Shown in pieces: positions 1-8,218 of a stretch of 64,000 nucleotides of DNA (its first letter is position 1; every line of letters starts with the position of its first letter). Origin of the DNA: Roseomonas elaeocarpi (lineage in GTDB: Bacteria; Pseudomonadota; Alphaproteobacteria; Acetobacterales; Acetobacteraceae); assembly GCF_042433915.1 (NCBI RefSeq), contig NZ_JBHLUN010000010.1:124001-188000 (forward strand). The letters are read 5' to 3'. The notes below the pieces were generated by a model, which was not told where the DNA came from, did not search any database, and saw only the letters and a list, made by a program, of their open reading frames with translations. Both the position numbers and the translations under genes were made by a program.

Positions 1-791
1 TCTTCCTGGAGGCCAAGCCCTTCTCGATCGGCGTCCGGATCGAGCATCCGCAATCGTTGATCGATCGCGCCCGGCTGGGGCCGCATGCCGGCAACCCGTT
101 GCTCGGCGCGGCGGACTACAAGCTGGTGCACCACGCCACCAACGGTCGGGCGGTGTATTCCTTCTGCATGTGCCCCGGCGGCACGGTGGTCGCCGCGGCC
201 TCGGAACCCGGGCGGCTGGTGACCAACGGGATGAGCCAGTATTCCCGCGCCGAGCGGAACGCCAATGCGGGCATCGTGGTCAGCATCTCGCCCGAGGATT
301 ACCCCGGCGGCCCGCTGGCCGGCATCGAATTCCAGCGCCACTGGGAAGAGCGCGCCTTCGTGGCCGGCGGCGGAACCTACGCCGCGCCGGCGCAGCGCGT
401 GGGCGACTTCCTGGCGGGACGGGCAAGCACGGAACTCGGCCAGGTGGTGCCCAGCTATAAGCCCGGCGTGACGCCCACCGACCTCGCCACCTGCCTGCCG
501 GACTTCGCCGTGGCCGCGATCCGTGAGGCGCTGCCGCAATTCGACCGGCAGATCCGTGGCTTCGCCATGGCGGACGCGGTGATGACGGGGGTGGAGACGC
601 GGACCTCCTCGCCGCTGCGGATCACGCGCGGGGATGATTTTCAGAGCCTGAACACGGTGGGGCTGTTCCCGGCCGGGGAAGGTGCGGGCTACGCGGGGGG
701 GATTCTGTCGGCCGGGGTGGATGGGATCCGGGTGGCGGAGGCGGTGGGGATCGCGATGCTGGGGGCGCAGCAGCTGCAACCCGCCAGCTAG
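1..791 (+). CDS. FAD-dependent dehydrogenase, COG2509 type (5' truncated)
   Basis: The frame is open from the left edge (FLEAKPFSIGVRIEHPQ...) to a TAG at 791, so this is the C-terminal part of a longer protein. The visible segment has the features of the COG2509 family of uncharacterised FAD-dependent dehydrogenases: a VRIEHPQ strand, the Cys-containing SFCMCPGG motif, GMSQYSRAERNANAG, and a C-terminal FAD-closing segment LFPAGEGAGYAGGILSAGVDGIRVAEA. The TTG at 57 is internal, not the start. Family members are about 500-550 residues, so roughly half lies outside. The substrate is unknown for this family. It converges on the binding-protein gene that ends at 841. Confidence 0.85.
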   Translation, partial: FLEAKPFSIGVRIEHPQSLIDRARLGPHAGNPLLGAADYKLVHHATNGRAVYSFCMCPGGTVVAAASEPGRLVTNGMSQYSRAERNANAGIVVSISPEDYPGGPLAGIEFQRHWEERAFVAGGGTYAAPAQRVGDFLAGRASTELGQVVPSYKPGVTPTDLATCLPDFAVAAIREALPQFDRQIRGFAMADAVMTGVETRTSSPLRITRGDDFQSLNTVGLFPAGEGAGYAGGILSAGVDGIRVAEAVGIAMLGAQQLQPAS

Positions 792-840
792 CGGGCAGCC
801 GAGGTCCCGCCCTCCATAGGGTGCGTCCGGGTCGTCGGAC

Positions 841-2427
841 TTACCCGTCCTTCCCCACCCCCCAGAACACCGGCACCGTGGTCGCCCGCACGCCCTGGAC
901 GTTGCTCCGGAAGGCCGCGCGGCTGCGGAACTGCCCGGCCGGGATATAGGGCACCACCTCGTAGGCGCGACGCTGGATCGCCTCGATCAGCCCCTGGCGC
1001 TTGGCCGCGTCGCCTTCTTCCCACCAGGCGCGGCGCAGCTCCTCGAGCTTGGTGTCGCAGGGCCAGCCCGTCAGCCCGCCCTCGCAGGGAGTGGCGAGGT
1101 ACAGGCTCACCAGCGGGTCGCCGCCGTCCAAGACATTGCCCACGGTGACGAACAGGTTCCAGCCCCCCTGCTCCACCGGCTCACGCTTGTTGCGCCGGGC
1201 GGTGACGGTGGCGAAGTCGGTGGCCACCGTGTCCATGTTCAGCCCGATCTTCCCGAAGGCCTCCGTCAGCACCGTGGTCGCGGCGTGGTTCACGGCCAGG
1301 TCGGTGCTGTCCAGGAACACCACCTTGCGCCCGTCATAGCCGCTCTCGCGCAGCAGCTGCCGCGCGCGGTCGAAGTCGGGCTTCTCCAGCCCTTCCGCCC
1401 CCGCATTCGTCGCCAGCGGCGTGCCGCAATAGAAGAAGGCCGCGCAGTAATCCACGCGGTCGGCCGCGGGCACGCCGGCGGCATCGAGGATCGCGCGCTG
1501 GTCCACTGCGTGCAGCAGCGCCTGCCTGGCGCGCGGGTCGTTGAAGGGCGGCTGCGTGTGGTTCATCCGCACCCAGACCTGCGAGCCGATCGGGTCGATC
1601 GGCGCCAGTTTGATGTTGCTGTCGGCCTCCAGCAGCGGGATCAGGTCGGGCGGCGGCAGTTCCCAGAAGTCGATCTCCCCGGCCTGAAGTGCCGCCGCCG
1701 CCGTGGCGGGGTCGGGCATCGACAGCCACTCGATCCGGTCCACCCCCGCGACCTTGCCGCCGGCGAGGCCGTCCGGCGCCTCGTCGCGCGGGTGGTAGTT
1801 CGGGTTGCGCCGGTACACCGCGCGGTCACCCGGGCGCCACTTGTCGGCCTCGAAGATAAAGGGGCCGGAGCCGGTGGCGTCGGTGATCTGCGTGGTGGCG
1901 GGGGTCTGCGCGATGCGCTCGGGCATCACGAACAGGGCGCTGGCGGTGGGGCGGGCCAGCGCCTGCTCCACCAGCGCGAAGGGGCGCTTGAGGGTCAGCG
2001 TGAAGGTCTTCTCATCCACCACCTCCAGCTTGTCGGTGGCGGCGGCCAGCGCCCGGCCCACCACGTCGCGCTGCGCCCAGCGGCGGATCGAGGCCACCGC
2101 GTCGGCCGCCCGCACCGGCTGCCCGTCCGAGAAGAGGAGGCCGTCGCGCAAGGTGAAGCGGTGGGTCTTCCCGTCCGGCGAGACCTCGTGCGTCGACACC
2201 ATCTCCGGCCGTGGCTGCCCCTTGCTGTCGAGGGCGTAGAGCTGGTCGTAGACCAGGAAGCCATGGTTGCGCGCGAAGGTCGCGGTGGAGGCCACCGGGT
2301 CGATATTCGCGAGGTCGTTGCGCAGCACCATCCGCAGGGTGCTCTCGGCCTGTGCCATCACGGGCGTGGCAATGGCGAAGCAGGCGGCGGCGACGCCGGC
2401 CAGGATGGCCCTGCGCGTGCTGGACAT
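841..2427 (-). CDS. ABC transporter substrate-binding protein, family 5 (peptide/nickel type)
   Basis: The 528-aa product fits the SBP_bac_5 family, periplasmic receptors for oligopeptides, nickel and similar ligands. It starts at the ATG at 2427 because GGGAG lies about 10 nt upstream and a twin-arginine-like export signal follows (STRRAILAGVAAACFAIA, cleavage near AQAES). Family signatures include the N-terminal ANIDPVASTATFARNHGFLVYDQL region, GSGPFIFEADKWRPGDRAVY and the FDRARQLLRESGYDG block. No permease or ATPase gene is adjacent, so it is an orphan receptor here. It is a clear relative of the protein at 41575-43194 (shared RNHG, SGPY/F and MPRD-like blocks). The ligand cannot be read from sequence. 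Confidence 0.9.
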   Translation of the reverse strand: MSSTRRAILAGVAAACFAIATPVMAQAESTLRMVLRNDLANIDPVASTATFARNHGFLVYDQLYALDSKGQPRPEMVSTHEVSPDGKTHRFTLRDGLLFSDGQPVRAADAVASIRRWAQRDVVGRALAAATDKLEVVDEKTFTLTLKRPFALVEQALARPTASALFVMPERIAQTPATTQITDATGSGPFIFEADKWRPGDRAVYRRNPNYHPRDEAPDGLAGGKVAGVDRIEWLSMPDPATAAAALQAGEIDFWELPPPDLIPLLEADSNIKLAPIDPIGSQVWVRMNHTQPPFNDPRARQALLHAVDQRAILDAAGVPAADRVDYCAAFFYCGTPLATNAGAEGLEKPDFDRARQLLRESGYDGRKVVFLDSTDLAVNHAATTVLTEAFGKIGLNMDTVATDFATVTARRNKREPVEQGGWNLFVTVGNVLDGGDPLVSLYLATPCEGGLTGWPCDTKLEELRRAWWEEGDAAKRQGLIEAIQRRAYEVVPYIPAGQFRSRAAFRSNVQGVRATTVPVFWGVGKDG

Positions 2428-2482
2428 GGACGTTGAACTCCCGAACAGGTCTCGTCCGGAAGCCTTGAGAAATTGCTGCCGG

Positions 2483-2498
2483 TTCTTGCACGCAAGAA
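2483..2498 (-). promoter_or_regulatory. 16-bp dyad in the leader of the binding-protein gene
   Basis: TTCTTGC-ac-GCAAGAA is a perfect 7+7 bp dyad with a 2-nt centre, 56 nt upstream of the ATG at 2427. It could be an operator or a small RNA hairpin. A lower-GC stretch (about 2551-2578) lies just behind it and is the likely promoter area, though I cannot assign hexamers. Confidence 0.4.
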
Positions 2499-2710
2499 TG
2501 TGCCACGCAGCCTGGTCGGAACAAGCCGTTCTGCGCATAGCTGCCAGAACGACGCAATTTTATTACTCAGAATGCTCATCCGCCCCATCACACGCCCACA
2601 CCGTGGCTGCTGCGCCAGGTGAGCGGCGGCGCGGCAGGCGCCGACCTGTCGCCGTGGCGGGCGGTGCCGACGAAACCCGTGCCCGCCGCCCGTCGCGACC
2701 GCCGCGGCGC

Positions 2711-3538
2711 TCAGGCCGGCGGCGCGACCTCCGCGTCGCCCTGGCCGCTGTCGCGCAGCGCCCGGGCCACGAAGCCGGAGGCCTTGGCCTCCTCGACGAA
2801 GTTTCGCACCCAGTGCGCCGCGACGTCGCGGCCCAGTGGCAGCGCCACCGCCTGCTCGATCACCATGAAGCGTCCGGGGATCAGCCGTAGTCCCGGATGG
2901 CTGTTCACGTAGGCGGCGACCGGCTGCCGGACGCCCGCCACCACCTCCAGCGCGCCGGAGCCGAAGCCTTGCAGCGCCTCGGCCGAGGTGCCGACGCGCA
3001 GGATCTCCGCCTGCCGCAGCGTCCGCGTCAGGAACAGGTCATAGGCACTGCCGCGGCCCACCGACACGCGCACGCCGGCGCGGTCCACCTCGTCCACGCT
3101 CCGCAGCGGCGAGTCCTCGGCCACGGCGTAGACGCCCTCGATCACCACGTAGGGTGGCGAGAAGGTGATGCCCTCCGCCCGCACCGGGTCGATCGCGAGA
3201 AAGGCGATGTCCCATTCCCCGCGCCGCCCCGCATCGGTCACCGCCCCGGCGCCGTTGAAGGTGGTGATGCGCAGCGGCAGGCCGAGGCGGCGCCCGACCT
3301 CGCGCGCCAGTGCCACCGACACGCCCCGCGGCTCGCCGCCCACGGGGTCGCGCTGCGCCAGGACGGGGTTGCCGAGGTTGATCGCGACCCGCAGCGTGCC
3401 GCCGGGCGCCAGCGACGCCGCGACTTCGCCGCCCGCAACCTCGTTGCCGGGGGCGTCCTGCCCGCCCCCAGTGTCCGGCGCGGCCACGGGGCCCAACCCC
3501 ACGTGATAGGTCAGCAGCCCGGCCGGTGTCTGCATCAT
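2711..3538 (-). CDS. Transporter substrate-binding domain protein, family 3, without signal peptide
   Basis: The 275-aa protein matches the SBP_bac_3 fold (amino-acid-type binding proteins): GTLRVAINLGNPVLAQ, GVSVALAREVGRRLGLPLRITTF, WDIAFLAIDPVRAEGITFSPPYVVIEGVYAV and VSVGRGSAYDLFLTRTL follow the family order from about residue 50 to 250. The start is firm: GGAGGAGGAG sits 2 nt before ATGATG. Yet the first 45 residues are polar and Pro/Gly-rich with no hydrophobic export core, so it probably stays in the cytoplasm or uses another route. No permease or ATPase gene lies beside it. Similar signal-less family 3 proteins may act as sensors or enzymes rather than transport receptors; that is inference. 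Confidence 0.8.
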   Translation of the reverse strand: MMQTPAGLLTYHVGLGPVAAPDTGGGQDAPGNEVAGGEVAASLAPGGTLRVAINLGNPVLAQRDPVGGEPRGVSVALAREVGRRLGLPLRITTFNGAGAVTDAGRRGEWDIAFLAIDPVRAEGITFSPPYVVIEGVYAVAEDSPLRSVDEVDRAGVRVSVGRGSAYDLFLTRTLRQAEILRVGTSAEALQGFGSGALEVVAGVRQPVAAYVNSHPGLRLIPGRFMVIEQAVALPLGRDVAAHWVRNFVEEAKASGFVARALRDSGQGDAEVAPPA

Positions 3539-3654
3539 CGCTCCTCCTCCAGGGCCGCTTCCCGAGCCCGATGGCGGGAGCCTCGCACGGGATGCGGGCC
3601 GCGTCGCCGGCTTCGGCGGAGGGTGCCGCCTTTCCCACGCGGGACGTCGCGCGG

Positions 3655-3691
3655 CAAAACAGAAAGCGGCCCTCCCGCCCGGGAAGGCCGC
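3655..3691 (-). terminator. Rho-independent terminator of terC
   Basis: An inverted repeat GCGGCC(c)TCCC / GGG(a)AGGCCGC with a 4-nt loop (3666-3691) is followed, on the minus strand, by the T-rich run TTTCTGTTTTG. It lies about 50 nt after the terC stop codon and before the next gene, the usual position for an intrinsic terminator. Confidence 0.75.
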
Positions 3692-3743
3692 GTCCTACGC
3701 TGCAAGGGCCGGGGCGGAAGGGTCCGCCGCGGCCGGAGGGGCG

Positions 3744-4727
3744 TCAGGCGCCCCCGACCGCCTTGCCTTCGCCGCGGGTCTTCCACAGCGACAGCGCGAC
3801 CGAGCCCGCGATGATCACCGCGGTGACCGCCAGCGCCGCCTCGACCGGCACCGCCTTGCCGCCGGCGTACCAGTTGGCCAGCATCTTGGCGCCCACGATC
3901 ATCAGCACGATCGACAGCCCGTGCTTGAGGTAGCGGAAGCGGTGGATCACCCCGGCCAGCGCGAAGTACATCGCGCGCAGGCCCAGGATCGCGAAGACGT
4001 TGGCGGTGTAGACGATGAACGGGTCGGTCGAGACCGCGAAGATCGCCGGGATGCTGTCGAGCGCGAAGAGCAGGTCGGTCAGTTCCACCGCCACCAGCAC
4101 CAGGGCCAGCGGCGTCAACAGGAAGCGCCCCGCCTCACGCACCGCGAAGCGGTTGCCGCGATAGCCCTCGGTCACCGGCAGGCGCCGGCGCATCCAGCGC
4201 ATCACCGCGCCCTCGTCGCCCGAAGCGCCGTCGTCCGCCTCGTGCGAGGAGCGCAGCATCTTCCAGCCCGACCAGATCAGGAACAGCGCGAAGACCACCA
4301 TCACCCAGTCGAACTCGCGCACCAGCGCCGTGCCCACCAGGATCATCAACGCGCGCATCACCAGCGCGCCCAGGATGCCCCAGAACAGCACGCGATGCTG
4401 CGAGGCGGCCGGCACGCCGAACTTCGCGAAGAGCAGCACGAAGACGAAGATGTTATCGACCGAGAGCGACCATTCGATCAGGTAGCCGGTGAGGAACTCG
4501 AAGCTCTTGGTCGCTCGCTCTTCCGGCGTTGCGCCGTAGGTCATGCGCAGCCAGGCGAAGAAGCCCAGCGCCAGCAGCAGGTAGACGCCGGACTTGAGCA
4601 GCGCCGTGCGCACCGGCACGGCCTCGGGCTCGCCGCCCTTCTTTCGGGAAAACACCCCGAGGTCGAAAAGCAGGACCAGCAGCACGGCCGCGTTGAACAC
4701 GACCCAGAACCAGATGGATGCCTCCAA
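3744..4727 (-). CDS. terC: TerC family integral membrane protein
   Basis: TerC/Alx-family membrane proteins are linked to tellurite resistance, manganese export and metal loading of exported enzymes. The sequence shows about nine hydrophobic segments and the conserved intramembrane acidic motifs EWSLSVDNIFVFVLLF and ELTDLLFALDSIPAIFAV, which carry the family Asp/Glu residues. I place the start at the TTG at 4727: it gives an N-terminus LEASIWFWVVFN typical of the family and has GGAGG 5 nt upstream. A longer frame to 4817 adds an unconserved polar extension. The RBS is buried in a hairpin (4728-4752). A terminator follows the gene. The symbol denotes the family; which TerC subfamily is not resolved. 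Confidence 0.88.
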   Translation of the reverse strand: MEASIWFWVVFNAAVLLVLLFDLGVFSRKKGGEPEAVPVRTALLKSGVYLLLALGFFAWLRMTYGATPEERATKSFEFLTGYLIEWSLSVDNIFVFVLLFAKFGVPAASQHRVLFWGILGALVMRALMILVGTALVREFDWVMVVFALFLIWSGWKMLRSSHEADDGASGDEGAVMRWMRRRLPVTEGYRGNRFAVREAGRFLLTPLALVLVAVELTDLLFALDSIPAIFAVSTDPFIVYTANVFAILGLRAMYFALAGVIHRFRYLKHGLSIVLMIVGAKMLANWYAGGKAVPVEAALAVTAVIIAGSVALSLWKTRGEGKAVGGA

Positions 4728-4752
4728 GGCTCCCTCCCGTGAAAAGGGAGCC
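4728..4752 (-). promoter_or_regulatory. Hairpin masking the terC ribosome binding site
   Basis: GGCTCCCT (4728-4735) and AGGGAGCC (4745-4752) are exact complements separated by 9 nt. On the minus strand the 3' arm contains the Shine-Dalgarno run AGGGAG and abuts the proposed TTG start. Opening this helix would be required for translation. TerC-family genes are often under Mn2+ (yybP-ykoY) or pH-sensing leaders, but I do not recognise the conserved core of that riboswitch here. Confidence 0.55.
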
Positions 4753-5033
4753 TGGACGGGACCGGTCACGCCGGTCGCGTCGCGCCCGGGCCCCCGTTGC
4801 GCGTCACGATCCGACATCGCGGCCGGCGGGCCTGAACCCGCGCGGAGCCGCCAGAGGGGCCCGAATCACGGATGGAACTATGCGGCCCCCGCCCCGGTTT
4901 CAAGAGTTTTCCGTACACCGCCCGCCGATCCTCCGCCCGCGGCGGGGCGCCTCGCGAGGGGTTGCAGAGCTTTTTCACCCTTCCGACCCTATGGTGCTTC
5001 AACTCACGCGAGTTTTTCGGGGCGGTTCAGGTT
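4753..5033. other. Divergent intergenic region between terC and the PLD gene
   Basis: This stretch of about 280 nt separates two divergent genes and has lower GC runs (4880-5040) than the coding flanks. Open frames through it lack conserved sequence. It should hold the terC leader and the promoters of both genes, but no hexamer pair is convincing. Confidence 0.5.
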
Positions 5034-7241
5034 TTGGGTGAAGTTCTTCCGACGCGGCGCGCGCGCGCCTTCCTGCCGGGCCGCTCGATCCGGCGTCAGG
5101 CACCCGCCCCTGTCACGGCGCGACGCGAAGGCAGCCTGCTGGTGCCGGGCGCCAATTGCTGGCGCCGGGTCGAGGCACGGCGCGCCACGTTGCTGCCGGA
5201 CGCCGCGGTCTATTACGACGCCCTGCGCCGCACCCTGCGCGAGGCCCGGCGTACGATCGAGATCGTGGGCTGGGACATCGACAGCCGCTGCCCGCTGGTG
5301 GGACCGACCGGCACCGTGGACGACGGGCTGCCGGCCACGCTGGGCGCCTTCCTGAGCGCGCTGGTGGAACGCCGGCCGGAACTGCGCATCCGGCTGCTGC
5401 TGTGGGACTACTCGGTGCTCTACGCGCTGGAGCGGGAGGTCCTGCCCAGCCTGGCGCTGCGCTGGAACACGCCCGACCAGATCGAGCTCTGCCTCGACGA
5501 CACCGTGCCCTTCGGTGCCTCGCACCACCAGAAGATCGTGGTGGTGGACGGGGCGGTGGCCTTTGCCGGCGGGCTGGACCTGACGATCCGCCGCTGGGAC
5601 ACCGCCGAGCACGACCCCGACAACCCCTTGCGCGTCGATCCCAAGGGCGAGCCCTACCCGCCCTTCCACGACTGCCAGATGATGGTGGATGGCGAGGCCG
5701 CCTCGGCCCTGTCCGAGCTGGTGCGGGCACGCTGGCAGCAGGGCGCCTGCGAGGCGCTGCCCCCGCCCCCGCCCGCCGAGCACGACCCCTGGCCCGCCGG
5801 GATCGCGGCGGATTTCCACGACGTCCGCTTAGGGATCGCCCGCACCGCCCCGACCTTCGAGGGCCGGCGCGGGGTGCGCGAGATCCGCGACCTTTACCTC
5901 GACACCATCGCCACGGCGGAGCGCTGGATCTACGCCGAGAACCAGTTCCTCACCTGCGGCACGATCGCCCGCGCGCTGATCCGCCGGCTGAAGGAACGGC
6001 CGGATCTCCAGGTGCTGCTGGTGGCGCCGCGGACGCATCACACCTGGCTCGAACACCGCACCATGCTGGCCGGGCGCATCCGCTTCATGCGCGCCATCCG
6101 CCGGGCACGGGTGGATGGGCGGGTGCGGCTGCTCTTCCCCCACGTGGTCGGGCGCAAGACCGAGCACGAGGTGATGGTCCACGCCAAGGTCATGGTGATC
6201 GACGACCGTCTCCTGCGCGTGGGCTCCTCCAACATCTGCAACCGCTCCATGGGCACCGACACCGAGTGCGACCTCCTGCTGGAGCCGGCCGACGACGTGG
6301 GCCGCGCCGCGGTCCGCCGCACCCTGTGCCGCCTGCTGGGCGAGCACCTGGGGCAGGCCCCGGAGGCGGTGGATGCCGTGCTGGCGGACACCGGTACGCT
6401 CTTCGCGACGCTGGACGCGCTGAACCAGGGCAGCCATACGCTGCGGCCGATCCAGGATGGCGAGCTCAAGCGCAGCGAGCGCGTGCCGGTGCTGGAAATG
6501 GCAGCCGATCCGCGCCGCCCGATCGGGGCGGAGGAGTTCTTCGCCGACTTCAGCAGCGGCAGCCCCAACCCGAAGCCCTGGCCGCTGTTGCTGAAGGCGG
6601 CGCTGATCCTGGTGCCGCTGGCGCTGATCGCGGTGCTGTGGCGCTACACGCCGCTGGCCGGGATGCTCAGCCCCGGCAACATCCAGGCGGTGATCCACGG
6701 CGGCGGCAGCTTCGGCCCGGTGGCGGCGGTGGGGCTGTTCCTGCTGCTGGGCTTCCTGGCCTTCCCGGTGAACGTCTTGATCGTGGCCACCGCCGCGGCC
6801 TTCGGCACCTGGCCGGGCCTGGCTTACGCCATCGGCGGGGCGCTGCTGAGTGCGGCCGCCATGTACGGCATGGGGCTGAAGCTCGGCCCCGAGCTGCTGC
6901 GCCGCTTCCTGGGGCCGCGCATCAACCGCATCAGCCAGAGCGTCGCGCGAAACGGCATCCTGGCGGTGACGGTGGTGCGGCTGATGCCGATCGCCCCCTT
7001 CTCGCTGGTGAACCTCGTGGCGGGGGCGATGCGCATCCGCTTCCTCGACTACATGGTGGGAACCTTTCTGGGCCTCCTGCCCGGCGTGGTGCTGATGTCG
7101 GCGGTGGGCGACCGGATGGGGCAGATCCTGGCGCACCCGACGGTGGGCAACGTGGTGATCCTGGTGGCGGCGCTGGCCGCCTGGGCCGGCGTCACCTGGG
7201 GATTGCAGAAGCTGGTGCAGCGCCTGCGGCATGAGGGCTGA
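5034..7241 (+). CDS. Phospholipase D-like protein fused to a VTT/DedA-type membrane domain
   Basis: Two PLD HKD motifs are present, HHQKIVVVDGAVAFAGG and HAKVMVIDDRLLRVGSSN, each fitting HxKx4D, so the N-terminal half should be a phosphatidyltransferase or phospholipase. After a linker and one hydrophobic segment comes a VTT (SNARE-associated/DedA-like) domain with FPVNVLIVATAAAFGTWPG and GMGLKLGPELLRRF, a fold of lipid scramblases. The architecture suggests lipid-head-group chemistry coupled to membrane flipping. The start is uncertain: the frame is open from the ATG at 4872, but the extra 5' part is low-GC and unconserved; homology-like sequence begins near 5127. Start options are TTG 5034 or GTG 5142. 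It overlaps the EEP gene by 11 nt. Confidence 0.85.
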   Translation: MGEVLPTRRARAFLPGRSIRRQAPAPVTARREGSLLVPGANCWRRVEARRATLLPDAAVYYDALRRTLREARRTIEIVGWDIDSRCPLVGPTGTVDDGLPATLGAFLSALVERRPELRIRLLLWDYSVLYALEREVLPSLALRWNTPDQIELCLDDTVPFGASHHQKIVVVDGAVAFAGGLDLTIRRWDTAEHDPDNPLRVDPKGEPYPPFHDCQMMVDGEAASALSELVRARWQQGACEALPPPPPAEHDPWPAGIAADFHDVRLGIARTAPTFEGRRGVREIRDLYLDTIATAERWIYAENQFLTCGTIARALIRRLKERPDLQVLLVAPRTHHTWLEHRTMLAGRIRFMRAIRRARVDGRVRLLFPHVVGRKTEHEVMVHAKVMVIDDRLLRVGSSNICNRSMGTDTECDLLLEPADDVGRAAVRRTLCRLLGEHLGQAPEAVDAVLADTGTLFATLDALNQGSHTLRPIQDGELKRSERVPVLEMAADPRRPIGAEEFFADFSSGSPNPKPWPLLLKAALILVPLALIAVLWRYTPLAGMLSPGNIQAVIHGGGSFGPVAAVGLFLLLGFLAFPVNVLIVATAAAFGTWPGLAYAIGGALLSAAAMYGMGLKLGPELLRRFLGPRINRISQSVARNGILAVTVVRLMPIAPFSLVNLVAGAMRIRFLDYMVGTFLGLLPGVVLMSAVGDRMGQILAHPTVGNVVILVAALAAWAGVTWGLQKLVQRLRHEG

Positions 7242-8085
7242 TCCCCTGCCCGACGGAATGCCTGACGGAATGCCCGATGGGCTGGAGGCGCCGGAGCCGT
7301 CCCGCCGCCGCCGCTTCTGGCGGCGCGAGCCCCGCCTGCGCCACGCGGGCGCGCCGCACGCCCCGCCCGCGGCGGAGGGGGCGCACGCCCCCTTGCGGGT
7401 GATGAGCTGGAACATCCATGCCGGCATCTGCCCGGCGGGGCGCTACGACCTCAACCGCGTCATCGCCCTGGCGCGGCGCCACGCACCCGACATCCTGGCC
7501 CTGCAGGAGGTCGAAGGTCGCGGCCGCGCCGCCGAGGCGCCCTTCCGCCAGCTCTGCGAGGCGCTCGGCGGTCATTCCGTCGAGGCGCCGACGCTCGGCA
7601 CCGCCGGACCCGACGGCGCCTACGGCCACATGCTGATCAGCCGCTGGCCGATCACCGACGCCGCGGTGCACGACATCTCCTGCCCGGGGCGGGAGCCGCG
7701 CGCGGCCATCGCCGCCACGGTGCAGGCGCCCGGCGGCCCCTTGCGGGTGATCGCCGCGCATTTCGGCCTGCGCGGCGGGGAACGGCGCTTCCAGGCCACG
7801 AAGCTCGCGGCGCTGGCCAAGGCCACCGACCTGCCGGTGCTGGCGATGGGCGACTTCAACGAGTGGAGCTGGCGCGGCGCGGTGGACGGCGCCCTGCTGA
7901 GCGTCATGCCGGGCCGCACGCGGCAGCGGACCTTTCCGGTGGCCCGGCCGCTCTTCTCGCTGGACCGGATCTATGCCCGCCCGCGCGGGCTGCTGCGCCG
8001 GTCCTGGACCGACGCCGCGGCCCGCGAAGCCTCGGACCACCTGCCGGTGCTGGCCGAGATCGTGCTGCCGCCGCCCGCGGCCTGA
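7231..8085 (+). CDS. Endonuclease/exonuclease/phosphatase (EEP) family protein
   Basis: The 284-aa protein has the EEP phosphodiesterase fold: LRVMSWNIHAG (metal-site Asn), DILALQEVEG (metal-site Glu), a central MLISRWPI strand, LPVLAMGDFNEW (catalytic Asp/Asn) and the terminal SDHLPVLAEI (catalytic Asp-His). It therefore should hydrolyse phosphodiester or phosphomonoester bonds; nucleic acid, inositol phosphate or lipid substrates are all possible. It overlaps the PLD-VTT gene by 11 nt and is surely cotranscribed. The first 55 residues are a charged, Pro-rich extension starting with a repeated MPDG. A second EEP-PLD pair lies at 11551-13994. Confidence 0.85.
   Translation: MRADPLPDGMPDGMPDGLEAPEPSRRRRFWRREPRLRHAGAPHAPPAAEGAHAPLRVMSWNIHAGICPAGRYDLNRVIALARRHAPDILALQEVEGRGRAAEAPFRQLCEALGGHSVEAPTLGTAGPDGAYGHMLISRWPITDAAVHDISCPGREPRAAIAATVQAPGGPLRVIAAHFGLRGGERRFQATKLAALAKATDLPVLAMGDFNEWSWRGAVDGALLSVMPGRTRQRTFPVARPLFSLDRIYARPRGLLRRSWTDAAAREASDHLPVLAEIVLPPPAA
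7249..7284 (+). repeat. Three 12-nt tandem repeats at the EEP gene start
   Basis: Units cccgacggaatg, cctgacggaatg and cccgatgggctg follow each other directly and encode PDGM PDGM PDGL. They lie right behind the 11-nt overlap with the preceding gene. Confidence 0.7.
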
Positions 8086-8110
8086 CGGGATACGGACCGG
8101 GGCGCAGGTC

Positions 8111-8181
8111 AGGACGCCAAGACCAGGACACCAAGACCGGGGGCACCAGGGTCGGGGCACCAGAGTTGGGGCGCGAAAGCC
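8111..8181. repeat. Degenerate 14-nt tandem array between convergent genes
   Basis: Five units of 14, 14, 15, 14 and 14 nt (aggacgccaagacc, aggacaccaagacc, gggggcaccagggtc, ggggcaccagagtt, ggggcgcgaaagcc) fill the space between the stops of the EEP and antiporter genes. The unit sequence differs from the other arrays in this window but the period is the same. Confidence 0.7.
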
Positions 8182-8186
8182 GGGAC

Positions 8187-8204
8187 GCGGGGCCGGCGCC
8201 CCGC
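8187..8204. terminator. Hairpin between convergent EEP and antiporter genes
   Basis: GCGGGGC-cggc-GCCCCGC forms a perfect 7-bp stem with a 4-nt loop, between two convergent stop codons. There is no T-run, so it may be a weak or factor-assisted bidirectional terminator. Confidence 0.5.
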
Positions 8205-8218
8205 TCCCCGGCGGCCCG

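Noticed and set aside
4753..4990. yybP-ykoY manganese riboswitch before terC
   Set aside because: The conserved core sequences of that riboswitch are not visible; only the RBS-masking hairpin is supported.
8111..8181. CRISPR array
   Set aside because: Units are 14-15 nt with no spacers and no cas genes are present; the same applies to the arrays at 14058, 48450 and 61508.
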